Source: Lachnospiraceae bacterium
GTDB lineage: Bacteria; Bacillota; Clostridia; Lachnospirales; Lachnospiraceae
Direction: 5' to 3'
DNA: 64,000 nt
NCBI GenBank assembly: GCA_029054245.1
Contig: JAIDFQ010000071.1
Location: 1-64,000 of the forward strand
Numbering within the stretch: the stretch's first letter is position 1; each line of letters opens with the position of its first letter. The translations under genes were made by a program, and so were the position numbers. A model generated the notes under the pieces. That model saw only the letters and a program-made list of their open reading frames with translations. It was not told the DNA's origin and did no database searches. Positions 44,794 through 52,638 of the stretch are shown piece by piece.

Positions 44794-45726
44794 ATGAACA
44801 TCTTACACTTACTTAATTCCATGCCGGGAACCCTTGCGCAAGGGCTTATATGGGGCATCACGGCAATCGGTATTTACATTACATACCGCATTCTTGACGT
44901 TGCCGATCTGACCGTTGACGGCTCCCTTTGTACCGGCGGTGCAGTCTGCATCATGATGATGGTTTCCGGACAAAACGTTTTTGTTTCTATGCTTATAGCA
45001 ACGTTAGCTGGTATGCTGACCGGACTGGTAACAGGACTTTTTCACACCTTTATGGGCATCCCCGCTATCTTATCTGGTATTCTGACCCAATTAGGTCTTT
45101 ACTCCGTAAACTTAAAAATTATGGGAAAGGCCAATCAGGCAATCAACGTTGACAAATACAACCTTCTGGTTTGTTCTAGATATATCAAAGGCGTACCCTT
45201 CTACCAAAATACAATTTTTGTAGTTGCAATCTGTACCCTTATATTAGTAGCTCTTCTTTATTGGTTCTTCGGCACAGAACTTGGATGCGCCCTGCGGGCA
45301 ACCGGATGCAATGGCAACATGTCCCGTGCCCAGGGAATCAACACCAACTTTTCCAAGGTCCTGGGGCTGATGATCTCAAACGGTCTTGTCGGGCTCTCCG
45401 GCGCACTGCTTGCACAGTATCAGGGATTTGCCGACATCAATATGGGACGCGGCGCTATCGTAATCGGACTTGCCGCGGTCATCATCGGCGAAGCTGTCTT
45501 CGGCCGCATCTTCCACAACTTTGCACTTAAGCTGATCAGTGTCGCTCTAGGCTCCATCCTTTACTATATCGTGCTTCAGACCGTAGTCTGGATGGGAATC
45601 GTAGACACCGACAATCTGAAATTACTGACTGCTTTGATCGTTGCCGTCTTCCTTGCCATTCCCTACTGGAAAAGCAAATATTTCAGCAAAGCCATCGTAA
45701 AGAAGGGAGGTAAAGACAATGCTTGA
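44794..45726 (+). CDS. ABC transporter permease
   Basis: 310 aa from ATG at 44794 with GGAGG 6 bases upstream. Eight or more membrane helices; BPD_transp_2-like layout as in TrpY/branched-chain-type permeases: ADLTVDGSLCTGGAVCIMMM at the first loops, LGCALRATGCNGNMSRAQGI (the ATPase-coupling EAA-like region), and GFADINMGRGAIVIGLAAVI near the C-terminus. Its stop overlaps the ATPase start by 8 bases. It forms the membrane channel of the importer in the element's cargo. Confidence 0.88.
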   Translation: MNILHLLNSMPGTLAQGLIWGITAIGIYITYRILDVADLTVDGSLCTGGAVCIMMMVSGQNVFVSMLIATLAGMLTGLVTGLFHTFMGIPAILSGILTQLGLYSVNLKIMGKANQAINVDKYNLLVCSRYIKGVPFYQNTIFVVAICTLILVALLYWFFGTELGCALRATGCNGNMSRAQGINTNFSKVLGLMISNGLVGLSGALLAQYQGFADINMGRGAIVIGLAAVIIGEAVFGRIFHNFALKLISVALGSILYYIVLQTVVWMGIVDTDNLKLLTALIVAVFLAIPYWKSKYFSKAIVKKGGKDNA

Positions 45727-46513
45727 AATTAAGAATGTCACAAAAGTTTTCAATCCTGGAACGGTAAACGAAAAACTTGCTTTAGATAATTTTTCCTTAA
45801 CCCTTGAGGATGGCGACTTTGTCACCGTCATCGGAGGAAACGGGGCTGGAAAATCAACCATGATGAATGCCATTGCAGGTGCATGGACGGTAGATGCTGG
45901 TCAGATCCTAATCGACGGCATTGATGTCACCAAGCTGCCCGAACACAAGCGCGCAAAGTTCTTGGGACGGGTTTTCCAAGATCCTATGACTGGCACCGCC
46001 GCAACTATGGGGATTGAAGAAAATCTTGCGCTTGCAAAACGCCGCGGCAATACCCGCTTTCTGACCCCAGGCATCACCAAAAAGGAACGTGAGGAATATA
46101 AAGAGCTCCTAAAAATACTGGATTTAGGGCTGGAAACCCGGCTTACCTCCAAAGTAGGGCTTCTATCCGGCGGACAGCGCCAGGCACTGACACTGCTCAT
46201 GGCAACCCTAAAGAAACCCAAACTCCTCCTTTTAGACGAGCACACCGCTGCCCTTGACCCCAAAACCGCGGCAAAAGTCTTAGAAACCACAGAATACATC
46301 GTAGGAAAGGATCACCTGACCACCCTTATGATCACCCACAACATGAAAGACGCCATCGTTCACGGAAACCGCCTAATTATGCTGATGGACGGAAAAATCA
46401 TTCTGGATATCAAAGGAGAAGAGAAAAAACGCCTCACTGTTAAAGATCTCCTTCAGAAATTTGAAGCAGCAAGCGGCGAAGAATTCACCAATGACCAGGC
46501 AATCCTGGGATAA
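45719..46513 (+). CDS. ABC transporter ATP-binding protein
   Basis: 264 aa, GGGAGG 8 bases before ATG, inside the end of the permease gene. Walker A GGNGAGKSTMMNAIAG, signature LLSGGQRQALTLLMATLK, Walker B KLLLLDEHTAALDPKT and the switch His in MITHNMKDA are intact. It powers the importer with the two preceding genes. It is the last cargo gene before the family B element at the att end. Confidence 0.93.
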   Translation: MLEIKNVTKVFNPGTVNEKLALDNFSLTLEDGDFVTVIGGNGAGKSTMMNAIAGAWTVDAGQILIDGIDVTKLPEHKRAKFLGRVFQDPMTGTAATMGIEENLALAKRRGNTRFLTPGITKKEREEYKELLKILDLGLETRLTSKVGLLSGGQRQALTLLMATLKKPKLLLLDEHTAALDPKTAAKVLETTEYIVGKDHLTTLMITHNMKDAIVHGNRLIMLMDGKIILDIKGEEKKRLTVKDLLQKFEAASGEEFTNDQAILG

Positions 46514-46533
46514 TAAAAGAATAAGTCAAATCA

Positions 46534-46577
46534 CATTTCCCTTGTTTTATGTCCTCTTGACATTTTGCAAGGGAAAA
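46534..46577 (+). terminator. Terminator after the ABC operon
   Basis: ATTTCCCTTG...ATGTC and GACAT...CAAGGGAAAAT form a stem of about 19 pairs with mismatches around CTCTT, followed by an A/T-rich run; 21 bases after the ATPase stop. Confidence 0.65.
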
Positions 46578-46600
46578 TTTATAAATAAAATTGCCTTCCT

Positions 46601-46983
46601 CTGGCAGATGTTTGGGGCGGGATTAATGAATGGCGCCGACAGGATAGCAGAAAGGGGGCTTGAGGGCAGTCGGTGTACAGGAGGCGGCATATAGAATCGT
46701 TTCAAGTCTCTGCGAAAAATTGGCATATTTCACTTACAGAATGTTGATTCCCTAGGGCAAAATCGCCATGGATGGCGATTTTAGGAGCCTCGCGGCACGG
46801 ATGCCGCCGGGCTCCGCCCCGACCTCTTTGAAAAACTCAAATACATTCTGTTAGTGAAATCCAATTTTGAGATGAGACTTGAAACGATTCTATATGCCGC
46901 CTCCTGTACACCGACTGCCCTCAAGCCCCCTTTCTGCTACCCTGCCGGCGCCATTCATTAATCCCGCCCCAAATATCTGCCAG
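46601..46983. repeat. Long hairpin element, family B, copy 2
   Basis: 383 bases. Outer arms of about 110 bases (CTGGCAGATGTTTGGGGC... and its complement) differ at about three positions, all transitions, one or two of which still pair as G-U. Core shared with copy 1: ATCGTTTCAAGTCTC, TTTCACTTACAGAATGT, AAAATCGCCATGGATGGCGA, GCGGCACGGATGCCGC. The right arm ends 11 bases from the att core and supplies the last about 20 codons of the truncated spoVD frame. Arm bases differ from copy 1 but pairing is kept (GGCGTATGGTATC there, GGCATATAGAATC here). Confidence 0.8.
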
Positions 46984-48096
46984 CACCATTTCCGTAAACA
47001 CTGGGTTACAGCTGTTCATAGTCGCCTGCACGAAGTTCTCCGCCCCATGCCCCGCAATCTTATGACATCGTATCTTCCTATCTTCCACCATAATAAATCC
47101 CGGACAGCTGAACTGATCCTCCGTGGTAACCACTCCCCCCTCTAAACCGGCTGCCGCCGTTATAATCTTAAACGTAGATCCCGGTTCATAGGTATCACTG
47201 ATGCATCCATTCCGCCACATTCCATTCAATAACTCCTGTTTTTTTTCTTCCGAAAGCCCTGTAGTGTCTGTCTCTTCCGGCAGCGTATAGGGCTGGTTTA
47301 AATCAAACTCCGGCACATCCACCATTGCCATAAGCTCTCCATTCTGCGGATTCATAACGATGATGGATACCCGGTCCGCCTGTTTCGTCTCCATAACCTG
47401 CTTCGCAAGCTGGGTGGCATAGCTTTGAATATTCATATCCAGACTTAAATAAAGGTCATTGCCGGCAACCGGTTCCACCCTTTCCTCTCCAGCCGCATCA
47501 AGCTCCACCCCCTTTGCATCGGTAATGGTGAGAATCATGCCGTCTTCCCCTTTTAAGTACTCCTCATATTTTACTTCCAGGCCTATGATTCCCTGATTAT
47601 CGCCCCCTGTAAATCCAAGCACCTTCGATGCCAGAAAGTCATAGGGATAATAGCGCTTATAATCTTCATCCACCTTAACGCCTTCCAGATTATAAGCTCT
47701 GATGGCGTCCCCAATCTCTTTATCCACATTGCTTTTGATTCTTTCTATAGATGAATACTTTTCAACACGGTTTCGCACATATTCCTCCGAAAGACCAAGC
47801 TCTTTGCAAAGGACTTCCACGATTCTATCAGGATCCTTGATTTGGTTATGTATGACGGAAATCGTACAGACAGTTTTATTATCCGCGATAACGGTTCCGT
47901 TCACATCCAGTATCCTTCCTCTTGCCGCTTTAATGCTCCTCTCCCTTTCGTGAAGCTCCTTCGCCTTTTCCGTATAGTGATCTGACTGAAAAACCATCAG
48001 ATAGACCAGCCGCCCCGCAAGAATGGTAAAGATGAGCAGGCATGCAAAAAAAATCGTGACGATCTTTTTTCTGTTATAGGTTTTGTTTTTAACCAT
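46921..48096 (-). CDS. spoVD: SpoVD-type class B PBP, 5' part of a gene split by a mobile element
   Basis: From ATG at 48096: short cytoplasmic basic start, one membrane helix (IVTIFFACLLIFTILAGRLV), PBP dimerisation domain (AARGRILDVNGTVIADNKTV), then the transpeptidase domain with catalytic Ser in EPGSTFKIITAAAG. Residue 367 is the Phe of the SCNPVF block, where the att core lies. The remaining 24 codons (TEMVLADIWGGINEWRRQGS...) belong to the mobile element and end in TGA at 46921. As it stands the product lacks the KTG motif and cannot be an active transpeptidase. SpoVD makes the spore cortex in the mother cell. Confidence 0.9.
   Translation of the reverse strand: MVKNKTYNRKKIVTIFFACLLIFTILAGRLVYLMVFQSDHYTEKAKELHERERSIKAARGRILDVNGTVIADNKTVCTISVIHNQIKDPDRIVEVLCKELGLSEEYVRNRVEKYSSIERIKSNVDKEIGDAIRAYNLEGVKVDEDYKRYYPYDFLASKVLGFTGGDNQGIIGLEVKYEEYLKGEDGMILTITDAKGVELDAAGEERVEPVAGNDLYLSLDMNIQSYATQLAKQVMETKQADRVSIIVMNPQNGELMAMVDVPEFDLNQPYTLPEETDTTGLSEEKKQELLNGMWRNGCISDTYEPGSTFKIITAAAGLEGGVVTTEDQFSCPGFIMVEDRKIRCHKIAGHGAENFVQATMNSCNPVFTEMVLADIWGGINEWRRQGSRKGA
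46995..47011. repeat. att site, distal end
   Basis: TAAACACTGGGTTACAG; to its left element sequence TTTCCG, to its right CTGTTCATAGTCG of spoVD. Matches 40435-40451 at 16 of 17 bases. Confidence 0.85.
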
Positions 48097-48099
48097 AAA

Positions 48100-48149
48100 A
48101 ACCTCATAGAAAAGGTATTATTATAATCTATTACCAATTCTATGAGGTT
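48100..48149 (-). promoter_or_regulatory. Hairpin that hides the spoVD ribosome binding site
   Basis: On the minus strand AACCTCATAGAA and TTCTATGAGGTT pair perfectly over 12 bases, with an inner GGTA/TACC stem. The 3' arm contains the spoVD Shine-Dalgarno (TGAGG), five bases before ATG, and runs into TTTTT. It can act as a terminator after ftsI, as a translational block for spoVD, or both. Confidence 0.7.
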
Positions 48150-48168
48150 ATTCTATCAAGATGCTTCT

Positions 48169-50415
48169 TTATTCTTCCGGCGCCTGTTGTGGGGATGGCG
48201 TTGCTTCCGCCCCTTCTCCTCCTACACTTTGTCCCAGATCATAGCTTCCGCCAAAGACATGCCCCGTATCAGGATCCACGTATTCTCCTGTATTGGGATT
48301 TACTGCATAGCCCGTAGCCGGATCGATTGGGAAGGTTTTCCATATTTCATTGGGCGAAGTCCCTTCACCCTCCCCATCTTCATTAGACGCTTCGGGATTC
48401 CCCTCACCAGCTGTTCCATCCGGTGAACTGCCCTCCCCGCCTTCTTCTCCCTCTGGTTCTTCCGAAACCGGAGGCGTCATAATTTCAATCTGCAGAGCTT
48501 CAAGCTCTTCTATTTCTTTATCTGAAAGCGGTTCTGTCATGAAAATGCCCTTATAAGGAAGAACTTCCGTAAGAATGCTTCTCACAATTCTTGTGGCAAA
48601 TTTTGCATCATCCATAATGGCGCCCGGAACATTGGGTCTGTCTACCACCACATAAATGGCAATCTGAGGATCATCAATGGGCGCATATCCCAAAAAGGAT
48701 ACCACATATTCGTGGTTGCCGCGGGGCAGGGTCTCGGCTGTTCCCGTTTTGCCTCCAATCAGATACCCGGCAGGTCTTGCCGTCTTTCCGGTTCCTTTTT
48801 CCCCGGACACCACCAGATTGCACATTTCCCGCACCTTTGCCGAAGTACTTTCAGAAATTGTCTGCTTTAAGATTCTTGGCTCAATATTCTGCACGGTAGC
48901 GCCTGACGGACTGATAATCTTGCTTACCAGGTGCGGTTCGTAATAATATCCTCCGTTAATTAAAGAACAGAATCCGCTTATCATCTGGATCATGGTGGCA
49001 TTATATCCCTGTCCAAAGCTGTTGGTTGCAAGATCGGTAGGACCCATCGTATCTTTGTTGAAAACCACACTTGCCGTTCTTGCTTCTCCCGCCAAATCAA
49101 TGTTTGTCTTAAGTCCAATATTAAAAATATGCTGGAATTCCGTAAAAACATCTACCCCTGTCGCCGCAGCAATATACATCATATTGACGTTGCAAGACCG
49201 CTCTATTCCTTCTGCGACAGACAAAGTCCCATCGCCCCATGTGTTATGACACTTGATATCATGGTCACCCACATGGAGTTTTCCCTCACAGTTGTATTTT
49301 TCTTCGCCGGTAATGCTCCCGCTTTCTATTCCTGCTGCTACAGTAAATGGCTTTGAGACAGAACCCGGTTCATAGGTATCGCTGATACAGAAATTTTTCC
49401 ACAAAGCATTCAGCTGTCTATAAAACGCGTCATTATCCTCCTCTATCGCCTTCACATTGTCTGCATTGATATATTCTCCGGTCCTTTTCCCCTGCTCATC
49501 CAAAATGGGCATCCCTATGAGCGCCTGGGTGTTTCTGGTATCATTTAAATCAAAGGTGGGATAACTTGCCATTGCCAGAATTTTTCCGGTATTTACTTCC
49601 ATAATGATACAGCCTATATTTAAAGCGCCAAAGCCCTCGTGTGCATTATCATGGTATTCTTCATCAAATTTTTTCAAGTATTTTTCTACTATTCTCTGAA
49701 TATTATTGTCTATCGTGGAGACAATGCTGTTTCCATCTTCAGCGGGAATCGTCGTCCTTTGCAGGTTAGAATCATCATTCAAATATCCGTATTCCCTGCC
49801 TGGTGTTCCCGACAGAATATCATTGTAATACTCTTCCAATCCATAGGAACCCACATTGTCGCTGGTGGTAAAGCCAATCACATCACAGGCAAGGCTGTTT
49901 CCCGGATAGGTTCTCTTATACTCTTCTTCAAACCAAATTCCTTTAATAAGAGAATCATCCGCATTCTGTAGTTCGATAAATTCCTGTATCTGCTCATATT
50001 CCAAGCGTCTGGCAAGCACACGGTAGCGGGAAGTGTCCTTATTCGCCTCAATATAAGTACGCACGCTAGTGGTGTCAATTCCCAGCTGGCTCCTCAGTGC
50101 ATTAAGTGTGGGCTCTAAGTATTCTTCCTTCTCGGTCACTGCCACCGCATCCAAAATCACGTTATAAACCTTTTCGCTGGTTGCCAGGATACTTCCGTTT
50201 GCATCGTAGATTGTACCTCTCTTCGCCGGGAGCGTAGTACTGTCATACCTTTGCTGGGATAAAACTTGCTTTTTGTACTGCTCGCCATTATCTCTGGTAA
50301 TGGCAAACAGCCGGTAGGATAACCCCACAAAAGCCAGTAGCACACCTAAAAATAGCACTACCAGCTTTTTTTGCATCTTAATTGTAAATTTACTGTACCT
50401 CTTTTTGCTGTCCAA
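48169..50415 (-). CDS. Class B penicillin-binding protein (FtsI/PBP2-type)
   Basis: 748 aa from TTG at 50415, with AGGTG 6 bases upstream. One membrane helix (LVVLFLGVLLAFVGLSYRLF), dimerisation domain (PAKRGTIYDANGSILATSEK), transpeptidase motifs SVSK (EPGSVSKPFTVAAG), SCN (GIERSCNVNMMYIA) and KTG (IGGKTGTAETLPRG). The C-terminus is a long Glu/Gly/Pro/Ser-rich tail with NPNTGEYVDPDTGHVFGG; PASTA domains are absent. As the intact first PBP of the cluster it should be the vegetative septal transpeptidase, working with FtsW, FtsL and FtsQ. Confidence 0.93.
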   Translation of the reverse strand: MDSKKRYSKFTIKMQKKLVVLFLGVLLAFVGLSYRLFAITRDNGEQYKKQVLSQQRYDSTTLPAKRGTIYDANGSILATSEKVYNVILDAVAVTEKEEYLEPTLNALRSQLGIDTTSVRTYIEANKDTSRYRVLARRLEYEQIQEFIELQNADDSLIKGIWFEEEYKRTYPGNSLACDVIGFTTSDNVGSYGLEEYYNDILSGTPGREYGYLNDDSNLQRTTIPAEDGNSIVSTIDNNIQRIVEKYLKKFDEEYHDNAHEGFGALNIGCIIMEVNTGKILAMASYPTFDLNDTRNTQALIGMPILDEQGKRTGEYINADNVKAIEEDNDAFYRQLNALWKNFCISDTYEPGSVSKPFTVAAGIESGSITGEEKYNCEGKLHVGDHDIKCHNTWGDGTLSVAEGIERSCNVNMMYIAAATGVDVFTEFQHIFNIGLKTNIDLAGEARTASVVFNKDTMGPTDLATNSFGQGYNATMIQMISGFCSLINGGYYYEPHLVSKIISPSGATVQNIEPRILKQTISESTSAKVREMCNLVVSGEKGTGKTARPAGYLIGGKTGTAETLPRGNHEYVVSFLGYAPIDDPQIAIYVVVDRPNVPGAIMDDAKFATRIVRSILTEVLPYKGIFMTEPLSDKEIEELEALQIEIMTPPVSEEPEGEEGGEGSSPDGTAGEGNPEASNEDGEGEGTSPNEIWKTFPIDPATGYAVNPNTGEYVDPDTGHVFGGSYDLGQSVGGEGAEATPSPQQAPEE

Positions 50416-50427
50416 AATTACACCTGC

Positions 50428-50904
50428 CTAATTCGGAATATCTCCTGTCTGCCTTACATAATCACTTCCCTCACCATTGAAGGTCACAATCTGTCCTTCC
50501 TTGGCATAAGTCATGCCAAGTTCCTGAATGGCGACTCTTTTCACTTCCTCCAAATCAATATCACTTGTTATTCTACTGTAATTTTCGTCATTGTCACGCT
50601 TCAGCTGATTTAGCTCACTCTCTAACGCCGCGATGTGCTTGATGCTGTTGGTGATATCCGACTGCAGCGTCAGATACCACGTAAGTATAAAGCCTGCCGC
50701 CACCATGGCAACTGCCATGGAGAGTACAGAACCAATGTTCATATGCTTTGCGCGTTCCCGGTTCTTGCGCGTCCTGGCGCTTACTTTCCTTACCGGTTCG
50801 TTTGTTCTATCAGGCACTGCCTGAAGTCTTCTGGCAGTATTTCCCTGCACATAAACGCCGTTTTTATATGCAGCTCTTCTTCTGGCTCTTTCATCTACTG
50901 CCAT
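50428..50904 (-). CDS. ftsL: Cell division protein FtsL-like
   Basis: 158 aa. Basic N-terminus (about 55 residues), one membrane helix (VLSMAVAMVAAGFILTWYLT) and a coiled coil (AALESELNQLKRDNDENYSR) ending in a short extracytoplasmic tail, the FtsL/DivIC layout. Position between rsmH and the PBP gene fits ftsL. It recruits and activates the SEDS-PBP pair at the septum. Confidence 0.85.
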   Translation of the reverse strand: MAVDERARRRAAYKNGVYVQGNTARRLQAVPDRTNEPVRKVSARTRKNRERAKHMNIGSVLSMAVAMVAAGFILTWYLTLQSDITNSIKHIAALESELNQLKRDNDENYSRITSDIDLEEVKRVAIQELGMTYAKEGQIVTFNGEGSDYVRQTGDIPN

Positions 50905-50917
50905 CTTTTAATCTCCT

Positions 50918-51859
50918 CTATACTGATACTTTCTCAAATATTCTTAGCTTTGCACTCTTCGATCTTGGATTTTCTTCCTGTTCCTCTTTCCCTGGCAGGA
51001 CTGGCTTTCCTGTTACGACTTTTCCTCTGCTCCTCTTCCCGCATACACATACCGGAAATGAGGGAGGACATGTACAAGGATTTGCCGCCTGTCTGAATGC
51101 ATTCTTCACGATTCGGTCTTCCAATGAATGAAAGGTAATGATGCAGAGCCTTCCTCCTGGGTTCAGCAGATCAATCAATTCATCCAAAGACTCCTTTAAA
51201 ACTTCCAGTTCTTGGTTGCATTCAATCCTGATTGCCTGAAAAGTACGCTTGGAAGGATGTCCGCCCTCTGCCCGCATTTTTGCCGGAATAGAAGCTCTTA
51301 TGATTTCGTTGAGTTCGCCTGTAGTCTCGATAGGCTTCTTTTGTCTTTCTATAACAATGTGCTTGGCTATATTCTTTGCAAATTTCTCTTCGCCATAGTC
51401 CCTGATGACACGGAACAGTTCCATTTCCTCATAATAATTGACGATTTCCTTCGCCGTAAGGCTCTGACGCATGTCCATCCTCATATCAAGAGGCGTGTCG
51501 AACCGATAGGAAAATCCCCTCTCCTGGGTGTCCAGCTGATAAGACGATACCCCCAAATCCAGTATCATTCCATCCATCCCCGTGATGCCAAGTGAACAAA
51601 GAACTGCTTTGGTATTTCTATAATTGCTCCTGACAATCGTAACTTTGTCCCCGAAGGGCAAAAGCCGCTCACCTGCCGCCCTAATCGCTGCATCATCCTG
51701 ATCGATTCCAATCAGTCTTCCGCCTTTTAAAAGTCTTCCGGCGATTTCCTGGGAGTGTCCGCCGCCGCCTAAGGTTCCGTCTACATAGACCCCTTCCGGC
51801 TTTATATTCAGTCCTTCGATTGTTTCCTCAAGCAATACGGATGTGTGCTTAAAAGCCAT
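50918..51859 (-). CDS. rsmH: 16S rRNA m4C1402 methyltransferase RsmH
   Basis: 313 aa from ATG at 51859 ([17 protein letters not shown]), with AAGGAGC just upstream. SAM-binding [60 protein letters not shown] and [18 protein letters not shown] are the family blocks. It methylates N4 of C1402 in 16S rRNA. Second gene of the dcw operon, 13 bases after mraZ. Confidence 0.97.
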   Translation of the reverse strand: MAFKHTSVLLEETIEGLNIKPEGVYVDGTLGGGGHSQEIAGRLLKGGRLIGIDQDDAAIRAAGERLLPFGDKVTIVRSNYRNTKAVLCSLGITGMDGMILDLGVSSYQLDTQERGFSYRFDTPLDMRMDMRQSLTAKEIVNYYEEMELFRVIRDYGEEKFAKNIAKHIVIERQKKPIETTGELNEIIRASIPAKMRAEGGHPSKRTFQAIRIECNQELEVLKESLDELIDLLNPGGRLCIITFHSLEDRIVKNAFRQAANPCTCPPSFPVCVCGKRSRGKVVTGKPVLPGKEEQEENPRSKSAKLRIFEKVSV

Positions 51860-51872
51860 GGATGCTCCTTTA

Positions 51873-52304
51873 TCAAATACCGATTCCAAGTTCTATCATG
51901 TGCTTAGAGATTTCCTCCATATCCTGGTAGGTAACTGTGCCTTCCCATCTGTCCTTACTCCAGATTTCCACCCGGTTTCCCACACCTACAAGCACCGTAT
52001 CTTTGGTGATTCCTGCAAATTCCCGAAGCACTGCCGGCAAAAGGATCCTTCCCTGCTTGTCCACTTCCACGCTGGCTGCACCGGCAAGGAAAAAGCGGGT
52101 AAACTGCCGTGCTTCTTTGTCTATCATTGGTAATCCACGTAATTTTTCTTCAAAAGCCTGCCATTCGGGCTGATCAAACACAAATAGACAGCCATCCATT
52201 CCCTTTGTCACCACAAATTCATCGCCCAATACATCGCGGAACTTGGAAGGAATGATCAGTCTGCCCTTAGCATCTATTGTATGGTTGTATTCTCCCATAA
52301 ACAT
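51873..52304 (-). CDS. mraZ: Transcriptional regulator MraZ
   Basis: 143 aa from ATG at 52304 ([16 protein letters not shown]), two codons inside the longest frame, as in the family. Two SpoVT/AbrB-like halves: [20 protein letters not shown] and [20 protein letters not shown]. It binds direct repeats upstream of its own operon as a ring-shaped oligomer; matching repeats are at 52417-52464. First gene of the dcw cluster. Confidence 0.95.
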   Translation of the reverse strand: MFMGEYNHTIDAKGRLIIPSKFRDVLGDEFVVTKGMDGCLFVFDQPEWQAFEEKLRGLPMIDKEARQFTRFFLAGAASVEVDKQGRILLPAVLREFAGITKDTVLVGVGNRVEIWSKDRWEGTVTYQDMEEISKHMIELGIGI

Positions 52305-52410
52305 ATGCATTCACCCGTTCCAGGCATCCGCCCATCCCTTTCGGCACGTGACGGATTGCTGCTCCTGCCTTTGCTTTACAAAATGGTCTGCCACGGAAAG
52401 AACGGGATCA

Positions 52411-52466
52411 TTTATACCACTTTCACCCACTTTTAAAACACTATCTACCACTTTCCACCACTTTTA
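52411..52466 (-). promoter_or_regulatory. MraZ operator repeats with mraZ promoter
   Basis: Five AAAGTGG-type boxes on the minus strand at 52458-52464, 52448-52454, 52438-52444 (degenerate ATAGTGT), 52427-52433 and 52417-52423, spaced 10, 10, 11 and 10 bases. TATAAA (52411-52416) follows directly as -10. MraZ binding to such boxes would block or modulate the promoter. The leader 52305-52410 holds nothing else I can name. Confidence 0.75.
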
Positions 52467-52569
52467 GATACATTCTACCTCAATTTGGAGCCGAGCGCAA
52501 GAAAAAAAATGCACCCTGTATGACCTTACAGAGCGCATAAATACTGGTTTTTTCGTTTATTTTAGCAAA

Positions 52570-52620
52570 ATTCCCCATATCTAGTGCCAAGATAAATTTG
52601 AATTACTAGATATGGGGAAT
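52570..52620 (-). terminator. Terminator of lgt
   Basis: ATTCCCCATATCTAGT (minus strand) pairs perfectly with ACTAGATATGGGGAAT over 16 bases, 19-base loop, followed by TTTTG; it insulates the dcw promoter from the upstream lgt transcript. Confidence 0.8.
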
Positions 52621-52638
52621 CACCCTTAAAAAATTTTT

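Larger units (their letters stand above)
40435..47011. mobile_element. 6.5-kb serine-recombinase element inserted in spoVD (skin-like)
   Basis: Bounded by 17-bp direct repeats TAAACAC(C/T)GGGTTACAG at 40435-40451 and 46995-47011. It contains a large serine recombinase whose stop is 15 bases from one repeat, a small overlapping ORF, family A and family B hairpin elements, a membrane protein, and an ABC transporter trio on the opposite strand. Excision between the repeats would rejoin spoVD in frame. It carries no conjugation, replication or phage structural genes, so it is an integrative cassette or a sporulation-controlled intervening element rather than an ICE or prophage. Confidence 0.88.

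Noticed and set aside
30494-46983. Ordinary MITEs or transposon ends
   Set aside because: The outer arms are not conserved between copies while the centre is, and no target-site duplication is evident.
40435-47011. Prophage or conjugative element
   Set aside because: No structural, replication, relaxase or type IV secretion genes; only a recombinase, a membrane protein and a transporter.
39806-48096. Two separate PBP genes or an inversion instead of an insertion
   Set aside because: Both parts are on the same strand, complementary in domain content and in phase across a shared 17-bp repeat.
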